In this document: one piece after another, positions 26,256 to 33,772 of the stretch
How positions within the stretch are numbered: the stretch's first letter is position 1
How the letters are laid out: every line of letters starts with the position of its first letter
Origin: Bacillota bacterium
Lineage (GTDB): Bacteria; Bacillota; UBA4882; UBA8346
DNA length: 64,000 bases
Direction of reading: 5' to 3'
NCBI GenBank assembly: GCA_023394955.1
Contig: JAEWZY010000061.1
Location: forward strand, 51,198-115,197
Notes under the pieces: model-generated
Seen by the model: only the letters and a program-made list of their open reading frames with translations
Database searches by the model: none
Told to the model about the DNA's origin: nothing
Translations under genes and position numbers: made by a program

Positions 26256-27371
26256 ATGGAAATTAAAAAGATTGCTTTTATGACCGGAGGTGGAGATTGC
26301 GCTGGTATCAACGCATTTATCGCCGCTGCGGCGCGTCAAGGTATTACTAAATACGGAGCCGAATTTGTCGGTATCCGAAAAGCTTTCGAAGGAGCCTGTT
26401 CGGAACGGATCGAAGATCATTTGGTCCCTTTGTCCTTGGAAGCAGTTAACGGTTTGGAGATTAAACCCAGTACAATCTTGGAGTCTTCTCGATTCAATCC
26501 TTTTTCTACTGAAAATACTACTAAAGGATATCCCCAAAAGTTGGTGGAAAATCTCAAAAAGATCGGAGTCGATGCGGTTTTAGCAACCGGTGGCAATGAC
26601 ACTATCAAGTCGGGAATGGGGCTTTTTAATCAAAATTTCCCGGTGATCGCCGCTCCGAAGAGTATCGACAACGATGTTTCCGGGACCGATACCATGCTGG
26701 GTTACAAGACAGCCATTGCTTTTGGCGCAACGGCGGTACGTAGTACGGCTGAGTCAGCCAAAACCCACCGCCGGATTTCGATAGTGGAAATAATGGGGCG
26801 TGAAGCAGGCTGGCTTACCATGGAGATCGGTATCGCCGCCGGGGCTGATCTGGTTTTGATCCCTGAGAAACAAGTCTCTCTGTCAAAACTATGTGACCGA
26901 ATCGTTGAAATTAATCAAAAACAAAAATACGTCAATATAGTTGTTGCCGAAGGATTTAGGATCAAAGCCGATGATCCGGTACTGTTAAAGGTTAAAACGG
27001 AAAGCCCGGCGGTTAAAGCCTTGGTCGAAGAGGATCTGGGAATTGACTCCCACGGCAACCCCAAACTAGGAGGCATTGGCCAAATTTTACGCCGGATCAT
27101 CAAAATTCAATTGGGATTGAAAAAGTTAGAAGATGTTCGGGCCACCGATTTAGGCTTTACCTTGCGGGGTCTACCACCGGTTGCCGATGATGTTGTTCTA
27201 GGGACCAGATTCGGCATTACCGCAGTTGACCTTCTATTCCAGGGTGTAAGTGGAAAGATGGTAGGTTTGCAAGGGAGCAAAATTGTCACCGTTCCATTTC
27301 CCGAGGCGTTAGTCCAAAAACAAATTAATTGGAATGACAAGGATTTGGCCAGTGTCGGCGTGGTGTTATAG
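26256..27371 (+). CDS. 6-phosphofructokinase of the PPi-type sequence class
   Basis: The 371-residue enzyme phosphorylates fructose 6-phosphate. GGGDCAGINAF at residues 11-21 is the phosphoryl-donor loop and SIDNDVSGTD at 136-145 the catalytic loop. Lys135 in PKSIDND is the residue typical of PPi-dependent enzymes; ATP-dependent enzymes have Gly there. The neighbouring donor determinant is GGNDT with Asn114, neither the Gly of ATP enzymes nor the Asp of classical PPi enzymes. Donor specificity is therefore uncertain, but PPi use is favoured. AAGGAGTG precedes the ATG. Confidence 0.88.
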   Translation: MEIKKIAFMTGGGDCAGINAFIAAAARQGITKYGAEFVGIRKAFEGACSERIEDHLVPLSLEAVNGLEIKPSTILESSRFNPFSTENTTKGYPQKLVENLKKIGVDAVLATGGNDTIKSGMGLFNQNFPVIAAPKSIDNDVSGTDTMLGYKTAIAFGATAVRSTAESAKTHRRISIVEIMGREAGWLTMEIGIAAGADLVLIPEKQVSLSKLCDRIVEINQKQKYVNIVVAEGFRIKADDPVLLKVKTESPAVKALVEEDLGIDSHGNPKLGGIGQILRRIIKIQLGLKKLEDVRATDLGFTLRGLPPVADDVVLGTRFGITAVDLLFQGVSGKMVGLQGSKIVTVPFPEALVQKQINWNDKDLASVGVVL

Positions 27372-27459
27372 GTTGCGGATTAACCCTGATTTCACAGATG
27401 GTATGCTAGTTTTGAGTGTATAATGTTTTGAATATAACAATATAAAGGGAGTGAAGTTT

Positions 27460-28470
27460 ATGTTAGTAACGATGAAAGCAATTCTCGAAGCTAGTTTGAA
27501 TGGGTACCGGGTTGGAAAACCCTTTGCTGTTGGGGCTTATAATGTAAACAATATGGAGCAAATGCAGGGGATTATGAAAGCCGCCAAAGAAACCCAATCT
27601 CCGGTAATTGTTCAAGTTAGCCGCGGCGCGTTAAAATACGCTGAAGATAAATACTTACGAAACATCATCATGGCCGGTGTGGAATTAAATCCTGATATAC
27701 CAGTGGCTGTCCATCTAGACCATGGTAATAATATGGAAAGCGTCAAACGCGCCATTGATCTTGGGTTTACTTCAGTGATGATTGACGGTTCTTTGCTTGA
27801 AGATTCCAAGACTCCATCTGATTTTGAATATAACGTGAAAATCACCAGCGAAGTAGTGAAGTACGCCCATGACCGCGGAGTGACGGTGGAAGGCGAGATT
27901 GGCACTCTCGGAGGAATTGAGGATGGAGTGGGTTCGGGTCAAACTCATTTAACAGTTCCCGAAGAAGCAGCTGAATTTGTAGTTAAAACCGGAGTAGACG
28001 CCTTGGCGATTTCCATCGGCACTTCTCATGGCGCATTTAAATTTAAAGGTGAAGCTAAAATCGCTTTCGATGTAATTGAAAAATGCCGTAAATTAATCCC
28101 TGATGTTTATTTGGTTTCCCATGGTTCTTCCAGCGTTCCAAAGGAATTGATCGATATTATTAATCAATATGGCGGACAAATGGAACATGCGGCCGGTATG
28201 CCGTTGGATGCTTTAGAGAAAGCAACTACCTATGGTATGAATAAAATTAATGTTGATACCGATATCCGGTTAGCCGCCACCGCTGCTACCCGTAAGTTTT
28301 TAGCGGAAAATCCCGGCAAATTCGATCAACGGGATTATGCCGGAGCAGCCCGGGAAGGGATTGCGCAGGAGATCATGAAAAGGATGAAAGCCTTTAATAC
28401 CGCCGGCCATATCAAAGATGTTCCCAACTGGGATTTGGAAGAAATGAAACAGAAATATCAAGGGAAATAG
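27460..28470 (+). CDS. fba: Class II fructose-bisphosphate aldolase
   Basis: The 336-residue zinc-dependent aldolase splits fructose 1,6-bisphosphate. Zn ligands and active-site loops are seen in AVHLDHGNNME, EGEIGTLGG, ISIGTSHGAFKF, YLVSHGSSSVP and INVDTDIRLA. It belongs to the longer class IIB group. ATG 27460 is preceded by AAAGGGAGTG; a GTG at 27451 overlaps that SD. It follows the phosphofructokinase gene, so consecutive glycolytic steps are encoded side by side. Confidence 0.95.
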   Translation: MLVTMKAILEASLNGYRVGKPFAVGAYNVNNMEQMQGIMKAAKETQSPVIVQVSRGALKYAEDKYLRNIIMAGVELNPDIPVAVHLDHGNNMESVKRAIDLGFTSVMIDGSLLEDSKTPSDFEYNVKITSEVVKYAHDRGVTVEGEIGTLGGIEDGVGSGQTHLTVPEEAAEFVVKTGVDALAISIGTSHGAFKFKGEAKIAFDVIEKCRKLIPDVYLVSHGSSSVPKELIDIINQYGGQMEHAAGMPLDALEKATTYGMNKINVDTDIRLAATAATRKFLAENPGKFDQRDYAGAAREGIAQEIMKRMKAFNTAGHIKDVPNWDLEEMKQKYQGK

Positions 28471-28492
28471 AAATAGACCGGAGATACGAGGA

Positions 28493-28523
28493 TTAAACCC
28501 ATGAAATTAATTCATGGGTTTAA
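28493..28523. terminator. Bidirectional hairpin between fba and ytaF
   Basis: TTAAACCCATGAA (28493-28505) and TTCATGGGTTTAA (28511-28523) form a perfect 13-bp stem with a 5-base loop between convergent genes. T-runs are short, so termination strength is uncertain. Confidence 0.6.
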
Positions 28524-28535
28524 CCTTAATGAACG

Positions 28536-29177
28536 TTAAATTCTTAATAAAGCTAAAAAAACCAGAAGTATACCTGGGATTAGTCCGAACCATTTTTGGT
28601 TGGGATTGAAAATTGACGCAAATTTTTCACCTAAATAGGTTCCGAAGGATAAAGATAACCACTGAAAAAGCCCTACTGTAAGCGGTATAAAAAATGAATG
28701 AAACCCCAATAAGGCGCTGCCGATACCAACTCCGATTGCATCCAAGGAAAGTCCCAATCCTAGTAACAAAGATTCTGCGGGATCGATAGTACCGGATGAG
28801 TCCAAGTCAAACTCAATCGGATTTTTAAAAATATGAATAGTAATACCCAGCGATTTAATCCCGATTTTTAACAATGTTTTGGAAAAAGCGGCTTCGGTTG
28901 GAATAGAATGATTCTGCTCTTTCTTTAGTAGGGTTTGAATGATAATCCAAACACCCATTATAATGAGAATACTAACCCCGAGTTTTTTTGAGACGGAAAA
29001 GGGAACGATTTTGGATAGGCTTTTTCCGGCAAACAAAGCAGCGCTGGTATAGATGACGGAAAACATTGTTATTAATAGTTTTGAAGGTATAGGTATTTTA
29101 ATTTGACGCAAACCATATATCAAACCGGCGCTGAAAGCATCCATGCTTAAAGATATTGCAAGCAGTAGAATGGAAAA
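28536..29177 (-). CDS. ytaF: YtaF-like sporulation membrane protein (MntP-like fold)
   Basis: The 213-residue polytopic membrane protein resembles YtaF, an MntP-like protein found in spore-formers. The N-terminal motif SLSMDAFSAGLIYGLRQ and the second half GLGLSLDAIGVGIGSALLG are the paired Asp-containing repeats of this LysE-type fold. The function is unknown; relatives export Mn(II). The frame is open to a TTG at 29210, but AGGAG lies before the TTG at 29177 and the shorter form matches family length. It is one of few genes on the minus strand. Confidence 0.82.
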   Translation of the reverse strand, partial: FSILLLAISLSMDAFSAGLIYGLRQIKIPIPSKLLITMFSVIYTSAALFAGKSLSKIVPFSVSKKLGVSILIIMGVWIIIQTLLKKEQNHSIPTEAAFSKTLLKIGIKSLGITIHIFKNPIEFDLDSSGTIDPAESLLLGLGLSLDAIGVGIGSALLGFHSFFIPLTVGLFQWLSLSFGTYLGEKFASIFNPNQKWFGLIPGILLVFLALLRI

Positions 29178-29273
29178 CAATATTGGCTCAACTCCTGTAA
29201 TGTTATGCAAGGTCTAAGTATATTATATGATCATAGTAAGGACTTTGGTTAAATGGAGATGGAGGGAGAGATT

Positions 29274-29804
29274 ATGAAGATGGGCTTTATTTTTAGCCAA
29301 GTTTTTTGGGGGATTTTTCTGATTTTATTAGGCATTTCTTTCATTCTGAAAGTTCTGTTTCACTTGGACATACCTGTCTTTAGGTTGTTTATTTCATTTA
29401 TCTTAATTTACATGGGATTAAAAGTTTTAACCGGGGGTTTTGGTTATGAAAAAAACAACCGTAATATAATGTTTAACGATTACCAATTTAAGGTCAAGGC
29501 TGATGGGGAATATAATGTCATCTTCGGCCGGGGAGTTGTCGATTTGACAGGATATGCGTTTGATGCCAATACCAGGATAAAAATCAATGTCATCTTCGGC
29601 TCGGGATTGGTAAAATTAGCTCCGACCCAGCCGTTAAAGGTCAAAGTCGATTCCGCCTTTGCCGGAGCGAGAATGCCGGACGGCAATCTGATCTCTTTCG
29701 GTGAATATTATTATCAAACTCCTGCGGTCCAAGAGAACCAGCCTTATGGCAAAGTGGAAGTGAATGTGGTTTTCGGGGAAATGCAGTTGAGCGAAGTTGA
29801 ATAA
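29274..29804 (+). CDS. LiaF-like membrane protein
   Basis: The 176-residue protein has two membrane segments (about residues 3-25 and 31-52) and a C-terminal beta-rich region with repeated INVIFGSG/NVIFGRG-type strands (about 75-170). This is the arrangement of LiaF/YvqF-type cell wall stress proteins, where the C-terminal part is the cell wall-active antibiotics response domain. No LiaRS two-component genes are nearby. ATG 29274 is supported by GGAGGGAGAG directly upstream. Confidence 0.75.
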   Translation: MKMGFIFSQVFWGIFLILLGISFILKVLFHLDIPVFRLFISFILIYMGLKVLTGGFGYEKNNRNIMFNDYQFKVKADGEYNVIFGRGVVDLTGYAFDANTRIKINVIFGSGLVKLAPTQPLKVKVDSAFAGARMPDGNLISFGEYYYQTPAVQENQPYGKVEVNVVFGEMQLSEVE

Positions 29805-29815
29805 ACGCTTAAAAG

Positions 29816-29850
29816 CAAGCCCGATATGGCCACTATCGGAGCTTGCCTTT
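29816..29850 (+). terminator. Terminator after the LiaF-like gene
   Basis: CAAGC-CCGATA (29816-29826) pairs with TATCGG-A-GCTTG (29834-29845) with a bulged A, followed by CCTTTT. A strong stem but a weak T-run. Confidence 0.6.
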
Positions 29851-30014
29851 TAAACACAGATCAATGATAAATACGAAATTTGATTAATGATCGTCACAAT
29901 GCCGAGAGCGCGCCAGGTTTCCTTGGGAAACTCCAGTTTGATCACTTTCTTGGCTTCGTTTTTAATCTGGGCATATTCTTTCAATTTTGCATTTAAGAGT
30001 GCTTTAGATTCCAT
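29850..30014 (-). CDS. Possible small ORF of 54 codons (unknown)
   Basis: On the minus strand an ATG at 30014 opens a 54-codon frame ending at 29850. The product starts MESKALLNAKLKEYAQIKNE, is rich in Lys and Glu and looks amphipathic helical, with a more hydrophobic end (ALGIVTIINQISYLSLICV). No good SD precedes it. I do not recognise it. It could be a remnant gene or chance. The opposite-strand frame at 29887-30090 is less likely. Confidence 0.3.
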   Translation of the reverse strand: MESKALLNAKLKEYAQIKNEAKKVIKLEFPKETWRALGIVTIINQISYLSLICV

Positions 30015-30030
30015 ATGTCCCGCAATTAAG

Positions 30031-30066
30031 TTTCAAAGTAAGTTCTTTTCTGATATAATTATCAGA
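30031..30066 (+). promoter_or_regulatory. proA promoter with a palindrome over the -10 box
   Basis: TATAAT at 30054-30059 follows a weak -35 (TTTCAA, 30031-30036) at 17 bases. The -10 lies inside a perfect inverted repeat TCTGATA (30049-30055) / TATCAGA (30060-30066), a layout expected of a repressor operator. The regulator is unknown. Confidence 0.5.
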
Positions 30067-30103
30067 AATATTGGAAAACAGATTAGATAAGAGGCGATAC
30101 TCA

Positions 30104-31399
30104 ATGAAGATTTTAGATATGGCAAACTCGGCAAAATCAGCTGCCTTACGTTTGGCAGCTTGTGACCAAAACATAAAAAACCATGCCCTGGAAAAGATCG
30201 CCCAAACATTGGAAGCGAATAAAGAAGCGATTATCCAGGCTAACCGGGAAGATTTAAACCGGAGTCAACAGGAAAATTTGGCTGCCCCGTTATTAAAACG
30301 TTTGAAATTTGACGAAGGCAAATTGGCCGATGTAGTGGCGGGAATCCGGAGTTTGATTCAATTGGAAGATCCGGTGGGCAAGACATTATTGGCCACCGAG
30401 TTGGACCAGGATTTAGAACTTTACCGGGTAACCTGTCCCATTGGGGTAATTGGTATTATTTTTGAATCCCGTCCGGACGCTTTGGTCCAGATTTCAACCC
30501 TTTGTCTAAAGAGCGGGAATAGCGCTTTATTAAAAGGCGGTTCCGAAGCGTCAGCTACTAACCGGATTTTAACCGATTTAATCATTCAAGCGACTGAAAA
30601 AGTGAAAATTCCCACCGGCTGGATTCACCTCCTGGAGACCAGGGCTGATGTGAATGAAATGCTGAAACTGGATCAATATATCGACTTGATTATTCCCCGC
30701 GGTTCCAATGAATTCGTCCGTTACATCATGGATAATTCGAGGATTCCGGTGATGGGCCACGCCGACGGCATTTGCCATTCCTATGTGGACGCCGGCGCCG
30801 ACCTGGAGATGGCGGTAAGGATCGCGGTTGATTCTAAAACCCAGTATGTTGCTGTCTGTAACGCAATCGAGACCTTACTGGTTCATCAGCAGGTGGCGGC
30901 GGAATTTTTACCTTTATTAAAAGAAGCCATGGACGACAAGAAGGTGGAACTTTACGGCTGCCCGAAAACTCAAAGGATTATTAATCTTCCGCCAGCCACG
31001 GAGAGAGATTGGCGGACCGAGTATCTTGATTATAAACTCTCGGTCAAAGTAGTTGAGAATTTAGAAGATGCCATCAACCATATCAATCGTTACGGCTCCG
31101 GGCACACGGATGCCATTATTACTAAAAATCCGGCTCATGCCAGGCAATTCATGAACTCAGTAGATTCGGGAAATGTCTTTTGGAACTGTTCCACTCGTTT
31201 TAGCGACGGGTTTCGTTACGGGTTCGGGGCTGAGGTCGGGATTAGCACCAGCAAGCTCCATGCCCGGGGTCCGGTTGGGCTGGAGGGTTTGGTAAGTTAT
31301 AAATATAAATTGTTAGGGAACGGGCAAGTGGTTGAGGGTTATGCCCAAAAGGAGCGGAGTTTTAATCATAAGGCTTTGGATAAAGAGTGTCCGATATAA
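30104..31399 (+). CDS. proA: ProA, gamma-glutamyl phosphate reductase
   Basis: The 431-residue NADPH-dependent enzyme makes glutamate 5-semialdehyde, the second step of proline synthesis. The catalytic Cys252 lies in YVAVCNAIETLL. PIGVIGIIFESRPDALVQI and DLIIPRGSNEFVRYI are family signatures. ATG 30104 follows GAGGCG at 8 bases. It is separated from proB (9.9 kb) and has its own promoter with an operator-like palindrome. The C-terminal tail runs about 15 residues past the usual end (YAQKERSFNHKALDKECPI). Confidence 0.96.
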   Translation: MKILDMANSAKSAALRLAACDQNIKNHALEKIAQTLEANKEAIIQANREDLNRSQQENLAAPLLKRLKFDEGKLADVVAGIRSLIQLEDPVGKTLLATELDQDLELYRVTCPIGVIGIIFESRPDALVQISTLCLKSGNSALLKGGSEASATNRILTDLIIQATEKVKIPTGWIHLLETRADVNEMLKLDQYIDLIIPRGSNEFVRYIMDNSRIPVMGHADGICHSYVDAGADLEMAVRIAVDSKTQYVAVCNAIETLLVHQQVAAEFLPLLKEAMDDKKVELYGCPKTQRIINLPPATERDWRTEYLDYKLSVKVVENLEDAINHINRYGSGHTDAIITKNPAHARQFMNSVDSGNVFWNCSTRFSDGFRYGFGAEVGISTSKLHARGPVGLEGLVSYKYKLLGNGQVVEGYAQKERSFNHKALDKECPI

Positions 31400-31539
31400 C
31401 GTTTTATTTAGTTTTAAGAAAAGATGATGAAAAACCTCCGATATTCCAAGCCATCTTTATTTTGAATTCGAACAATTGGGTAATAAAATAGGTAGTTACA
31501 GAGCTCAAGATAGGAGTACCGATAATTATCAAACTAACC

Positions 31540-31564
31540 AAAGCCCTTCGCAGAGGGCTTTTTC
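31540..31564 (+). terminator. Intrinsic terminator downstream of proA
   Basis: AAAGCCCT (31540-31547) pairs with AGGGCTTT (31554-31561), followed by T-rich sequence. It lies 140 bases after the proA stop. Confidence 0.75.
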
Positions 31565-31925
31565 CTTTACATTTTCGGAAGAGCCAAATTTGGAAAACTA
31601 GAAACCCTAAGAAAGCCAGAAGAATTACTATTTTTATAAGAATCTCGTTTTCCGCTCAGAACCATATTCGAAGAATACAATCTCACAACTTCAGATCAGT
31701 TTCGCTATTCGTTTAATCACGGAGAGGACTTCTAGATTGTCTTTCAAGTAATGGAAGGCGGTAAAAATGTTAATACTATTGTCAACTCTTTTAGGGAAAG
31801 CCGGCGAAAAATGACAATCCTAACAGAAAGTACTGGTATACGAAAGATATGAACCATAGTATATTAAGACTAACTGTTGGTTACCATATTCATTTTCTTT
31901 TAATTTATTATAGATAAGGAGGGTC
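31565..31925 (+). other. Intergenic region before the phosphorylase gene
   Basis: About 360 AT-rich bases with no open frame of note on either strand, no riboswitch consensus I can recognise and no strong promoter. A promoter for the following gene must lie here but cannot be assigned. Confidence 0.5.
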
Positions 31926-33548
31926 ATGGTGGAAATTCAGGAAAAAGCGCTTCCCAAAGTGGCGTATTTTTGTATGGAATACGCTTTGGATAATGATTTT
32001 AAAACTTATGCGGGCGGTTTGGGTATCCTAGCCGGCGATTATTTGAAAGGCGCTCGAGACTATGATTTTCCAATTATCGGTATCGGTCTTTTGTGGAAAC
32101 AAGGCTATACCGAACAACGGATTGGGGAAGATGGTCGGCCTTATGATAGTTATTATAACAATCGTTATGAATTTCTAAAAGACACTGGGGTGACGGTAGG
32201 AGTCACCATCCGTCATCGTGAAGTCCGTTGTAAGGTTTGGAAAGTGGATTGCTTTGGAAACGCGCCCCTTTATTTACTCGATACAAACCTGCCCGAGAAT
32301 GAAGACAGCTGGATTACAGGTCAGTTATACGGTTGGTTCGGCGAAGAACGGGTCGCTCAGGAAATGGTGCTTGGCATTGGTGGGATTCGCGCTTTGCGGG
32401 CTTTGGGAATTCCAATCGATGTTTATCATTTCAATGAAGGACATGCGGTCTTTGCCGGATTAGAATTAATCCGGGAAAAGATGCAGTCTGGCGCCTCCTT
32501 TGATCAGGCGGTGAACGAATCTCGGCGGCAGATCGTTTTTACCACCCATACTCCCGTACTTCAGGGAAACGAATGGCACTACGTGGAACGTCTAATGTAT
32601 ATGGGCGCCAATAATGGACTTTCCATGGAGCAGATGATTAGCTTGGGAAATTCACCGTTTAATATGACTATCGCTGCATTGCGGTTATCCCGGTTTTCAA
32701 ATGCTGTAGCCCAACTTCATTGTGAAACTGCTAACCGGATGTGGGCTCATGTCGATCGGCGTTCACCAATTATCGGTATTACCAATGCAATTCATGTGCC
32801 GACCTGGGTTGATGAGTCAATGCTCCGGGCAGCATCGGGAAACGGCGATTTATGGAATGAACATCAGCGGAATAAGGAAAAGTTAATTCGATTCGTTAAG
32901 GAACGAAACGGAGTAACCTTAGATCCTGAGGTCCTATTGATCGGATTTTCCAGGCGTGCAGCGCCTTACAAGCGAAGTGATTTAATCTTTACCGATGAGA
33001 ATATAATTTCCGGATTATTAAATGAATGCCGCATTCAATTGGTCTTTTCCGGAAAAGCACATCCCTTGGATGATTACGGCAAGGAGATCGTGGCTAATTT
33101 GGTCCGGATTTCGAACCGTTATCCTAATTCCGTAGTCTTTTTGGAAAACTACGATATGAACATTGGCCAGATATTGACCGGAGGCTCCGATGTATGGCTG
33201 AATAACCCCAGACGGCCGATGGAAGCAAGCGGCACCTCGGGAATGAAGGCTGCAATGAACGGTGTATTGAATTTCAGCGTTCTCGACGGCTGGTGGCCTG
33301 AGGCTTGTCAGCATGGGATCAACGGTTGGCAAATCGGAGACGCGTTTGTCAGCGACAACACTCACCATCAAGATGAACACGACGTTAGGTCTTTATATCA
33401 TGTCTTACTCGACCAAGTAATTCCCACTTACTATCAAAACCGCGACCGTTGGGTGGAAATGATGAAAAACAGCATTCAAAGCACTAGGGAACAGTTTAAT
33501 GTCAGCAGAATGTTGGAAGAGTATTATGAGAAGCTTTATACCGAGTGA
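31926..33548 (+). CDS. glgP: Alpha-glucan (glycogen/maltodextrin) phosphorylase, short form
   Basis: The 540-residue GT35 enzyme releases glucose 1-phosphate from alpha-1,4-glucan. It starts directly at the AYFCMEYAL-type motif, lacking the extra N-terminal region of 800-residue enzymes, like the short bacterial type. AGGLGILAGDYLKGA, HFNEGHAVFA, FTTHTPV and the pyridoxal phosphate Lys441 in SGTSGMKAAMNG are present. AAGGAGG ends 3 bases before the ATG, so GTG 31929 may be the true start. Glycogen use is a common energy source during sporulation. Confidence 0.92.
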   Translation: MVEIQEKALPKVAYFCMEYALDNDFKTYAGGLGILAGDYLKGARDYDFPIIGIGLLWKQGYTEQRIGEDGRPYDSYYNNRYEFLKDTGVTVGVTIRHREVRCKVWKVDCFGNAPLYLLDTNLPENEDSWITGQLYGWFGEERVAQEMVLGIGGIRALRALGIPIDVYHFNEGHAVFAGLELIREKMQSGASFDQAVNESRRQIVFTTHTPVLQGNEWHYVERLMYMGANNGLSMEQMISLGNSPFNMTIAALRLSRFSNAVAQLHCETANRMWAHVDRRSPIIGITNAIHVPTWVDESMLRAASGNGDLWNEHQRNKEKLIRFVKERNGVTLDPEVLLIGFSRRAAPYKRSDLIFTDENIISGLLNECRIQLVFSGKAHPLDDYGKEIVANLVRISNRYPNSVVFLENYDMNIGQILTGGSDVWLNNPRRPMEASGTSGMKAAMNGVLNFSVLDGWWPEACQHGINGWQIGDAFVSDNTHHQDEHDVRSLYHVLLDQVIPTYYQNRDRWVEMMKNSIQSTREQFNVSRMLEEYYEKLYTE

Positions 33549-33570
33549 TTTGGTTTAAGATATTTCGTAA

Positions 33571-33605
33571 AAAATGGGGTTATCCTTAGCGGATAACCCC
33601 ATTTT
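33571..33605 (+). terminator. Terminator after the phosphorylase gene
   Basis: AAAATGGGGTTATCC (33571-33585) and its exact complement (33591-33605) form a 15-bp stem with a 5-base loop ending in TTTT. Confidence 0.9.
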
Positions 33606-33637
33606 AATGTGGATAAATGAGAGTTTCGTTAAAACAC

Positions 33638-33666
33638 TTGCTTAATCAAGGTAAGCATGGTATAGT
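33638..33666 (+). promoter_or_regulatory. Promoter of helD
   Basis: TTGCTT (33638-33643) and TATAGT (33661-33666) are 17 bases apart, with TG at the extended -10 position. The leader is about 100 bases. Confidence 0.6.
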
Positions 33667-33772
33667 AAAAAATGTGTTTGTTAATTTGATTATATAAAAA
33701 TCCAATATAATTTTATCAAAAGGCGGCTAATTTGTCAATGATTTTCAATAGAATGTTTTTGGAGGATGATTA

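Noticed and set aside
31400..31540. Riboswitch or T-box between proA and the phosphorylase gene
   Set aside because: No T-box sequence, specifier loop or known aptamer core could be found; only a simple terminator is visible.
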